Shown here in pieces: positions 1 through 3,866 of a stretch of DNA of 5,711 nt. The position numbers and the translations under genes are program-made. The notes under the pieces are model-generated. The model ran no database searches. It had not been told where the DNA came from and was given only the letters and a program-made list of their open reading frames with translations. The stretch is from the NCBI GenBank assembly GCA_030609785.1, contig JAUWTC010000197.1, positions 1 to 5,711 on the forward strand. Direction: 5' to 3'. The DNA comes from Holophagae bacterium (GTDB lineage: Bacteria > Acidobacteriota > Thermoanaerobaculia > Thermoanaerobaculales > Sulfomarinibacteraceae). The number at the start of each line of letters is the position of its first letter. Position 1 is the first letter of the stretch.

Positions 1-318
1 ACCGGGGAGTCACCGGCAATCATCCGCCGCCTGGTTTCCCAGAGCAAGAAATTTATCACCGAGAGTTGTCAAAAGGTCGCCCATAACGCCATGCAGGTCA
101 TGGGCGGTATCGGCTACACGAACATCTTCCCCGTGGAACGGATTGTCCGGGACCTCCGATTGGCCTCGATCTGGACCGGGACAAACGAAGTGATGGCGAT
201 GATCACAGCCCACGAGTGGTATCGGGAAAGCGAGCAGGCCCGGGAGCAAGGGCTGGTGCGTGACATGGAGCTTGATGCCTGCGAGTCCGACGCTGAGGAT
301 GAGAAGATCTATGATTGA
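1..318 (+). CDS. Acyl-CoA dehydrogenase, C-terminal fragment (5' end outside window)
   Basis: The reading frame is open from the first base to a TGA at 316-318 and encodes the last 105 residues of an acyl-CoA dehydrogenase, a flavoenzyme that makes the alpha-beta double bond in acyl-CoA and passes electrons to ETF. The recognisable C-terminal helical domain includes AMQVMGGIGYTN (residues about 30-41), the VERIVRDLRLASIWTGTNEV stretch, and a following helix. These match the family's FAD-contacting and active-site loop. At the position where MCAD-type enzymes carry the catalytic glutamate (YEGT motif) this protein has W-T-G-T. That is known for long-chain and isovaleryl-type members, whose glutamate lies on an earlier helix, here outside the window. 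After the usual end of the fold there is an acidic tail of about 35 residues ending in EDEKIYD. The substrate cannot be assigned. The gene converges with the SDR gene, 22 bp away, and I see no clear terminator between them. Confidence 0.93.
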   Translation, partial: TGESPAIIRRLVSQSKKFITESCQKVAHNAMQVMGGIGYTNIFPVERIVRDLRLASIWTGTNEVMAMITAHEWYRESEQAREQGLVRDMELDACESDAEDEKIYD

Positions 319-340
319 ATCCGGGAATCCAGGATGATCG

Positions 341-1117
341 TCAGATCAAGGACCGAGACTGCCCCCCGTCGACATTGAGGCAGGCGCCGGTGATCCACGA
401 GGCACGGTCGGAGGCCAGAAAGGCCACGACGTCCCCGATCTCTTCAGCGGCGCCGAACCGGCCCATCGGAATCTCGGCCTTGACGAATGCCGCCATGGCC
501 TCAGGGTCGGCCTGGCATTTCTTGTCCCAGGATCCGCCGGGGAATCGAATTGACCCCGGCGCGATCGAATTGACTCGAATGCCATCGGGTGCCAGTTCCA
601 GGGCCAGGGCTTTGGCCAGTCCGATGACCGCTGCCTTAGTCGTGTGGTAGATGCTCATGCCGGGACCACCGTACTCCCGACCGTAGATTGAAGTCGTGAA
701 GAGGATCACTCCTCGGCCGCGTTCCCGCATCGCCGGCACGACTGATCGCGCCAACTGCATGTGGCTCATCAGATTGAGGTCGATGATCGCCTGCCAGTCC
801 TCGTCCGTCGTATCGCAAATCGCACCACGGCGATTGCCCCCGACGTTGTTGACAAGGACCTCCACTGAGCCCAACCGGTCCCCTACCTCGGCCATCAATC
901 GCCCCCGATCCTCGGCCGAGGTGACGTCGGCGACCACAGGGAGGACCGTGGCGCCGGTACCGGAGATTTCCTCGGCGGTCTGAGCCAGGGACCCTTCGTC
1001 CCGAGCACAGATTGCAACCCTGGCGCCTTCGGCCGCCATTGCCGTCGCCATCGCTTTCCCCAGACCACGGCTCCCGCCGGTCACCAGAACCACTCGTCCT
1101 GTCAGCCCCAAATCCAT
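341..1117 (-). CDS. Short-chain dehydrogenase/reductase (classical SDR)
   Basis: This is an NAD(P)(H)-dependent oxidoreductase of the classical SDR type with a complete Rossmann fold. From the chosen start (258 aa) it shows the TGGSRGLG nucleotide-binding loop at residues 13-20, Arg39 after the second strand (suggesting NADP(H) preference), D64-V65 at the adenine pocket, NNVGG at 90-94, and the catalytic tetrad N115, S143, Y157 and K161 in YHTTK. The VNSIAPG motif and a C-terminal GACLNVDGG also fit. Length is normal. The longest ATG start is at 1141, but the ATG at 1115-1117 has GGAGG at 1123-1127, five bases upstream, while the upstream ATG has no convincing ribosome binding site, so I choose 1117. 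It lies 30 nt after the SprT-like gene on the same strand, probably in one transcript. The substrate is not deducible; the family includes 3-oxoacyl-ACP reductases and many alcohol and sugar dehydrogenases, and the neighbouring acyl-CoA dehydrogenase is only weak context for a lipid role. Confidence 0.95.
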   Translation of the reverse strand: MDLGLTGRVVLVTGGSRGLGKAMATAMAAEGARVAICARDEGSLAQTAEEISGTGATVLPVVADVTSAEDRGRLMAEVGDRLGSVEVLVNNVGGNRRGAICDTTDEDWQAIIDLNLMSHMQLARSVVPAMRERGRGVILFTTSIYGREYGGPGMSIYHTTKAAVIGLAKALALELAPDGIRVNSIAPGSIRFPGGSWDKKCQADPEAMAAFVKAEIPMGRFGAAEEIGDVVAFLASDRASWITGACLNVDGGQSRSLI

Positions 1118-1122
1118 ACCTA

Positions 1123-1127
1123 CCTCC
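1123..1127 (-). promoter_or_regulatory. Shine-Dalgarno site deciding the SDR start
   Basis: Read on the minus strand this is GGAGG followed by TAGGT and then the ATG at 1117-1115. The spacing of 5 nt favours this start over the in-frame ATGs at 1141 and 1129. Confidence 0.75.
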
Positions 1128-1147
1128 ATATCGGCCGCCATCTTAGA

Positions 1148-1582
1148 CTAGATCGATAGACCTCGGGTGAGGCCCGATCTGCGTCGTCGACGGCGGGGTT
1201 TTGGTACCGGGGGCGGATGAGGCAGCGGGATTCGGACCCTTGGGGTCACACCCGCCCGTCGCATCAAGGCTTGCCACTCTCGGCCGTGGGGTCGAAGGCC
1301 CGTCCCGTGGAGGTGGTGGACGATCAGGTGGGCGGCTTCGTGGCAGACAACTTCGTCAATAATTGTCTGGGGTTGATTGAAAAGCCAAACGGCGAGGGTA
1401 ATGCGGTTCTTGGCCGGATTGGCGCTGCCGATGGTGCGGGTCATCCGTGTGCTGAGCCGCAGTTCGATCTTCGGAGCAAGTCCGTCCACCTCCCACAGGC
1501 CCAGACAGTGTTTGAGGTGGATTCCAAGCGCCCCGGCATGCTCCTGTGGGATTTCTATCTTTCGGGGGGCGCGTGTTGCCAT
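1148..1582 (-). CDS. SprT-like zinc metallopeptidase-fold protein
   Basis: The 144-aa protein matches the SprT-like domain: a short N-terminal region, a strand with the IGSANPAKNRITLAVWL pattern (residues 51-67), then the zincin helix CHEAAHLIVHH at 80-90. H81, E82 and H85 form HExxH, and H99 in PHGREW is the likely third metal ligand. SprT-family proteins are putative zinc-dependent proteases; eukaryotic Spartan cuts DNA-protein crosslinks, while the bacterial substrates are poorly known. The typical zinc-ribbon cysteines of longer SprT proteins are absent. Instead the C-terminus is a proline run followed by six consecutive arginines at 130-135, a basic tail that could bind nucleic acid (inference). 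The start is the longest ATG frame; the ribosome binding site is weak, so the start is less certain than the domain. No signal peptide is seen, so it should be cytoplasmic. The SDR gene follows 30 nt downstream on the same strand, so co-transcription is likely. Confidence 0.85.
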   Translation of the reverse strand: MATRAPRKIEIPQEHAGALGIHLKHCLGLWEVDGLAPKIELRLSTRMTRTIGSANPAKNRITLAVWLFNQPQTIIDEVVCHEAAHLIVHHLHGTGLRPHGREWQALMRRAGVTPRVRIPLPHPPPVPKPRRRRRRSGLTRGLSI

Positions 1583-1681
1583 CGGCGGAGTATAGCGATG
1601 TCCCCGAAACGGGACGGTCAGTCCTCTCAGGTGGCCACGACGTTCGCCTCAAAGCTGCCTGCAACGACCGGGCGTCACAAT

Positions 1682-1699
1682 GCGGGGCGGGGGCCCCGC
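1682..1699. repeat. GC-rich inverted repeat (6-bp arms)
   Basis: GCGGGG (1682-1687) and CCCCGC (1694-1699) are inverted around a 6-base loop. There is no T-tract directly after it on the plus strand, nor on the minus strand, so it is not a canonical intrinsic terminator. It could be chance in a G-rich stretch. Confidence 0.4.
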
Positions 1700-1738
1700 G
1701 CTCCAGAACACGGGCCCAGCGGGGTAATTCCTTCCCTA

Positions 1739-1764
1739 TTTGTGCTTCTTTGTGCCTTTTTGTG
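1739..1764 (+). repeat. TTTGTG repeated three times at 10-bp spacing
   Basis: TTTGTG occurs at 1739-1744, 1749-1754 and 1759-1764, exactly 10 bp apart, and the pyrimidine-rich tract continues to about 1781. The plus strand is almost purine-free here, in contrast to the GC-rich flanks. The role is unknown; phasing with the DNA helical turn would suit a curved upstream element or protein binding (inference). Confidence 0.6.
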
Positions 1765-1848
1765 GCTGTTTCTTGTATTTTGCAGGCGGCAACTCAGGCG
1801 TCGAATATTTCTGAAAAACCGGGCATTGTTTTTGCAACGTCCATGAGT

Positions 1849-1874
1849 GGGCGGCGCGGGATATCGCGGCGCCC
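1849..1874 (+). repeat. Strong imperfect hairpin in the DUF4136 leader
   Basis: Ten bases at 1849-1858 can pair with 1865-1874 around a 6-base loop (1859-1864), with nine G-C pairs and one G-G mismatch (1854/1869). It ends 9 nt before the Shine-Dalgarno sequence of the lipoprotein gene, so it would form in the 5' leader of that mRNA if transcription starts upstream. It lacks a T-tract, so it is not a normal terminator. Confidence 0.6.
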
Positions 1875-1883
1875 GGCAGGCTG

Positions 1884-1891
1884 AAAAGGAG
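1884..1891 (+). promoter_or_regulatory. Ribosome binding site of the DUF4136 lipoprotein gene
   Basis: AAAAGGAG lies 7 nt upstream of the ATG at 1899, a near-ideal Shine-Dalgarno match and spacing that fixes the start. Confidence 0.8.
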
Positions 1892-1898
1892 ATAAATC

Positions 1899-2456
1899 AT
1901 GAAGAAATTGATTATGATCGTTGCGGTGGGAGGTTTGGCGGTGCTGCTCGGGAGCTGTTCGTCGGTCAGCTACGTCACGGACTGGGACACCCACCATGAT
2001 TTTTCTCGCTCTAAGACCTTCGCGTGGTATGAGTTGCCGGAGAGGCCGGATCGTGGGACTCCCTCCCCAGCCCCAAACGCATTCGTTGCCTCCCGCATCC
2101 GAAGCGCGGTGACCGGGGAACTCGGCCTCAAGGGCCTCGAGCCGGCCGAACCCGGCAAAGCGGACCTCCTGGTGACCTACCACATCGCCCTGCAACAGAG
2201 CATGCAGGTCTACTCCAGCGGGTGGGGATATCCATACCGCGGGTGCTGGGGTTGGGGCGGAGGCTGGGGCGGCGGAGGCTACTCCTCGGCACGTATGGTG
2301 ACCAGGGGCACACTGATCGTCGACGTACTGGACGGCAAGAAACGCAGTCTCGTCTGGCGAGGCATCGCCGAGGGCGCCTTCAGCAAGCCCAACCCGTCGG
2401 AAAGCGACGTCGCGAAGATTGTGTCTCGGTTGTTGGCCGAGTTCCCGGTGCGATAG
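1899..2456 (+). CDS. DUF4136-like lipoprotein
   Basis: The 185-aa product begins with a lipoprotein signal peptide: MKK, a hydrophobic core, and a lipobox L-G-S-C with Cys20 as the lipidated residue. Residue 21 is Ser rather than Asp, so sorting to the outer membrane is more likely by the Lol +2 rule (inference). The start of the mature protein, with D28-W29-D30 then DFSRSKTFAWY at 34-44, matches the N-terminal pattern of DUF4136 proteins. Conserved-looking features follow: ADLLVTYHIA (88-97), a glycine/tryptophan/tyrosine-rich loop at about 107-128 with GW repeats, then GTLIVDVLDGKKRSLVWRG (137-155), and a C-terminal helix. Family function is unknown; members are periplasm-facing lipoproteins. 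A strong ribosome binding site supports the start. It stands alone, with a structured leader before it and interlocking inverted repeats after it. The family call rests on motif recognition, not on a profile search. Confidence 0.88.
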   Translation: MKKLIMIVAVGGLAVLLGSCSSVSYVTDWDTHHDFSRSKTFAWYELPERPDRGTPSPAPNAFVASRIRSAVTGELGLKGLEPAEPGKADLLVTYHIALQQSMQVYSSGWGYPYRGCWGWGGGWGGGGYSSARMVTRGTLIVDVLDGKKRSLVWRGIAEGAFSKPNPSESDVAKIVSRLLAEFPVR

Positions 2457-2461
2457 GCGTA

Positions 2462-2564
2462 CGTCTGGTTGGTCTTTCGTCATTACTCTTATCCGAACGG
2501 TACCGACGACCAACCGACCGCATACCTATCGCAATTTGCGCTTCGCGCAGGGGGATAAGAGTAA
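2462..2564. repeat. Interlocking inverted repeats (pseudoknot topology) after DUF4136 gene
   Basis: Two inverted repeats interleave. GGTTGGTC (2467-2474) is complementary to GACCAACC (2508-2515), and TTACTCTTATCC (2483-2494) is a perfect 12-bp complement of GGATAAGAGTAA (2553-2564). The order of arms is a-b-a'-b', which in RNA would be a pseudoknot. A small stem, TGCGC with GCGCA around a TTC loop (2537-2549), sits inside the last loop, and CGCAATTTGCG (2530-2540) is a palindrome overlapping it. No T-tract follows, so simple Rho-independent termination is not shown. It could be a structured 3' end, a small RNA, or a miniature element with 12-bp terminal repeats, but no target-site duplication is seen. 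Confidence 0.6.
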
Positions 2565-2601
2565 ATACGGCAGGAATATAACAGGGCCCCAAAGAACAGG
2601 A

Positions 2602-2630
2602 TTGACATTGCAGCTGTAGATTTCTACCAT
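2602..2630 (+). promoter_or_regulatory. Sigma-70-type promoter of the MazF-type TA operon
   Basis: TTGACA (2602-2607, perfect -35) is followed by a 17-bp spacer and TACCAT (2625-2630, four of six -10 bases). Transcription would start near 2637, giving a leader of about 20 nt. The palindrome GTAGA-TT-TCTAC (2616-2627) overlaps the spacer and the -10 box and is a candidate operator. Confidence 0.72.
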
Positions 2631-2651
2631 ACCTCCTATACATACGGAGGT
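2631..2651. promoter_or_regulatory. Inverted repeat around start site and RBS, candidate antitoxin operator
   Basis: ACCTCC (2631-2636) and GGAGGT (2646-2651) are perfect inverted arms around 9 bp; the right arm contains the Shine-Dalgarno GGAGG of the antitoxin gene, 6 nt before its ATG. Because the predicted start site is about 2637, the left arm would mostly lie outside the mRNA, so a DNA operator bound by the ribbon-helix-helix antitoxin is more likely than an RNA hairpin that hides the ribosome binding site (inference). Confidence 0.55.
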
Positions 2652-2656
2652 GTTGA

Positions 2657-2929
2657 ATGAGCGAAAAAACGGCTCGAAAAGTGACCTATTCGCTCCCGGG
2701 TGATCTCCTCAGTGAGATGGAAACGGCTGTCCGGGAGGGTGCAGCCCCGTCCTACAGTGCCTTTGTTGCCCAGGCTGTTCGAGAACAGCTTCACCGTCAA
2801 CATGAGCAACGTCTGAAGGAGGCCTTTGCGGCAGCAGCGAAGGATCCTCTTTTCCTCGAGGATGTTGAAGAGACGATGCGGGCCTTCGGTGAATCCGATC
2901 GGGAGCTCGATGGGACGACAGAAGAATGA
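2657..2929 (+). CDS. Ribbon-helix-helix antitoxin of a MazF-type TA module
   Basis: This 90-aa protein has a ribbon-helix-helix DNA-binding domain at its N-terminus: a basic strand RKVTYSLP (7-14), a first helix (about 15-27), a turn with GAAPSYS, and a second helix FVAQAVREQLHRQ (36-48). The C-terminal half (about 50-90) is charged and acidic and is the likely toxin-wrapping segment. In the family, such antitoxins neutralise the partner toxin and repress their own operon as a complex. GGAGG at 2646-2650, 6 nt before the ATG, supports the start. It is first in the operon and overlaps the toxin gene by 4 bp (ATGA), the usual coupling for antitoxin-first type II modules. It is not of the AbrB-fold MazE type, so I do not use that symbol. 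The promoter and operator-like palindromes directly upstream fit autoregulation. Confidence 0.88.
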   Translation: MSEKTARKVTYSLPGDLLSEMETAVREGAAPSYSAFVAQAVREQLHRQHEQRLKEAFAAAAKDPLFLEDVEETMRAFGESDRELDGTTEE

Positions 2930-3279
2930 CCCGGGAACCGCTTCAGTGGTCCGTGTGGCTGGTGGACCTTGACCCAGTCGTTGGTTCTGAGCAAGCCGGA
3001 CGCCGTCCTGTGATCATTGTGTCGAACGAGGCGGCCAACGCAGTCCTTCCCGTAGTGACTGCCCTCCCCCTGACCTCACGGAAAGCTGGACGCAGGATCT
3101 ATCCGAACGAGGCTCTGCTTGACGAAGGCTGTGCCGGCCTGAACAGAGAATCGGTGGCGATGGCTCACCAACTCCGGACTGTATCCAAGCAACGTTTGGC
3201 GCAGAAACTCGGCCGGATCGACAATCAAGAAATCAATGAAGCCCTGCGCGAGGCCATGAGGGTGCAATTGGATCTTTGA
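2926..3279 (+). CDS. mazF: MazF/PemK-family toxin (mRNA interferase type)
   Basis: The 117-aa protein has the SH3-like barrel signature of MazF/PemK/CcdB-type toxins. Seen are VWLVDLDPVVGSEQAGRRPV (10-29), the GRRPVIIVSN strand with conserved Arg27-Pro28, the PLTS motif (48-51) in the active-site region, NRESVAMAHQLRTVSKQRL (73-91) matching the family's Q-x-R-T-x-x-K-x-R-L pattern, and a final helix. Most family members are ribosome-independent, sequence-specific endoribonucleases that stop growth by cutting mRNA; the recognition site cannot be read from sequence. It is a full-length member with no frameshift. Translation probably couples to the antitoxin through the 4-bp overlap, since no separate strong ribosome binding site is evident. 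Its stop codon is 3 bp from the stop of an oppositely oriented second toxin gene. Confidence 0.93.
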   Translation: MTREPLQWSVWLVDLDPVVGSEQAGRRPVIIVSNEAANAVLPVVTALPLTSRKAGRRIYPNEALLDEGCAGLNRESVAMAHQLRTVSKQRLAQKLGRIDNQEINEALREAMRVQLDL

Positions 3280-3282
3280 GTC

Positions 3283-3546
3283 CTACCGATACACCTCTCT
3301 CCGATGGCCTACCCGAATGACAGAGATCAGCAACCGGGTTCCGTCAAAGGCATAGATCACCCGAAACTCCCCGACTCTCAGCCTCCGAAGCCCTTTCCAT
3401 TGAGCCGACAGCTGCGTCCCCCTCAGCGGCTGTTCGACCAACTGTTCGACGGCCGCTACGATGCACCGTTGTGCATCCTTGTCGACGGCCTTGAGTTCTT
3501 TGAGTGCCCGTCGCTCCCAGCGAATCTCAATCAAGGCCGAGGTCAC
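3283..3546 (-). CDS. RelE/ParE-family toxin
   Basis: The 87-aa product is a full-length member of the RelE/ParE toxin superfamily. Seen are the N-terminal strand IEIRWERRALKELKAVDKD (6-24), the helical stretch to QLVEQPLRG (35-43), KGLRRLRVGEFRVIYAFDG (51-69), and the C-terminal strand ISVIRVGHRREVYR (74-87). The basic residues R54, R57, R62, R78 and R82 and Tyr86 resemble the RelE ribonuclease surface, which cleaves mRNA in the ribosomal A site; ParE members instead poison gyrase, and sequence alone leans to RelE. The start is GTG at 3546-3544, supported by GAGGTG (3551-3556) 4 nt upstream. This start lies inside the antitoxin gene, a 20-bp overlap that implies translational coupling. A TTG at 3534 is a possible alternative. 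The gene converges on the MazF-type toxin with a 3-bp gap. Confidence 0.9.
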   Translation of the reverse strand: MTSALIEIRWERRALKELKAVDKDAQRCIVAAVEQLVEQPLRGTQLSAQWKGLRRLRVGEFRVIYAFDGTRLLISVIRVGHRREVYR

Positions 3547-3745
3547 GTTTCACCTCAGCATGGTCGATCCACTTTGACCCCGGGTCACGCACCCGACTGA
3601 GGGCGATCTCCAGATCTTCGACCTCATCAAGGTATCGTTCCAGAGCTTCAACCAGAAAGGACGATTTGGACCGTTTTGTAGCAGCACTGATGTGGGCCAG
3701 CCGCTGAGCCAGATCGTCCGGCAGCCGGACTGATTGAGTCGCCAT
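3527..3745 (-). CDS. Ribbon-helix-helix (RelB/CopG-like) antitoxin
   Basis: The 72-aa protein is the first gene of a type II toxin-antitoxin pair with the RelE/ParE-family toxin. The N-terminal ribbon SVRLPDDLAQRLAHIS (5-20), helix turn ATKRSKSSFL (21-31) and second helix VEALERYLDEVED (32-44) form a compact RHH domain that dimerises to bind DNA. The rest, through to the C-terminal HAEVKRDLGLD, is a charged helix likely to wrap the toxin. An AGGAGG sequence (minus strand, 3751-3756) with 5-nt spacing fixes the start. A promoter with operator-like repeats lies just upstream, consistent with self-repression. Its 3' end overlaps the toxin start by 20 bp. It shares no obvious similarity with the other antitoxin beyond the RHH fold. 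Confidence 0.9.
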   Translation of the reverse strand: MATQSVRLPDDLAQRLAHISAATKRSKSSFLVEALERYLDEVEDLEIALSRVRDPGSKWIDHAEVKRDLGLD

Positions 3746-3762
3746 GAGATCCTCCTGTAGCT

Positions 3763-3790
3763 ATTGTAATACAAACACTACAAATGGCAA
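3763..3790 (-). promoter_or_regulatory. Promoter and operator-like repeats of the RelE-type TA pair
   Basis: Read on the minus strand, TTGCCA (3790-3785, five of six -35 bases) is followed by a 16-bp spacer and TACAAT (3768-3763, five of six -10 bases), with the antitoxin ribosome binding site 6 bp downstream. The spacer and -10 carry half-sites on the plus strand: TTGTA (3764-3768) inverted to TACAA (3779-3783), plus an internal TGTAATACA palindrome (3765-3773). This suits binding by the RHH antitoxin over the promoter (inference). Confidence 0.65.
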
Positions 3791-3840
3791 TCTTCTGCCA
3801 GATCCGCATGACCCACCCCTTTTCGATTCCACAAACCTCT

Positions 3841-3866
3841 GGCCCGCTCACGCAGGTAATCGGGCC
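3841..3866 (-). repeat. Inverted repeat spanning the RND permease stop codon
   Basis: GGCCCG (3841-3846) and CGGGCC (3861-3866) are inverted 6-bp arms with a 14-base loop that contains the stop codon at 3848-3850. No T-tract follows on the minus strand, so it is at best a weak, non-canonical termination or mRNA-end structure. Confidence 0.35.

Larger units (their letters stand above)
1583..1898. other. Divergent intergenic region between SprT-like and DUF4136 genes
   Basis: These 316 bp separate two genes transcribed away from each other, so promoters for both should lie here. I see no reading frame with a credible ribosome binding site and family signal, and no textbook -35/-10 pair for either direction. 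The region holds a GC hairpin at 1682-1699, a T-rich tract with TTTGTG repeated every 10 bp at 1739-1764, and a strong imperfect hairpin at 1849-1874 just before the DUF4136 ribosome binding site. Confidence 0.7.

Noticed and set aside
319..340. Bidirectional terminator between the convergent acyl-CoA dehydrogenase and SDR genes
   Set aside because: Only a 4-bp ATCC/GGAT pairing and a GAATCC direct repeat are present, with no T-tracts.
315..650. 111-codon plus-strand reading frame overlapping the SDR gene's 3' end
   Set aside because: Antisense to the conserved C-terminal half of the SDR; no upstream ribosome binding site or recognisable motif.
1739..1781. CRISPR-like or tandem-repeat array
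   Set aside because: The repeat is only six bases in three copies with no spacers of protospacer length, so it is a phased T-tract.
1217..1846. 209-codon plus-strand reading frame across the SprT-like gene
   Set aside because: It lies antisense to a protein with a clear HExxH motif, and its product is low-complexity with no recognisable domain or ribosome binding site.
1794..2513. 239-codon minus-strand reading frame across the DUF4136 gene
   Set aside because: The plus strand has a lipobox, a family motif and a perfect ribosome binding site; the antisense product has no domain pattern.
2483..2564. Miniature transposable element (MITE) with 12-bp terminal repeats
   Set aside because: No target-site duplication flanks the arms and copies cannot be seen within this window, so I report only the repeat structure.
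2457..2600. Rho-independent terminator for the DUF4136 gene
   Set aside because: The stems are not followed by a T-tract on the plus strand, so a standard terminator is not supported.
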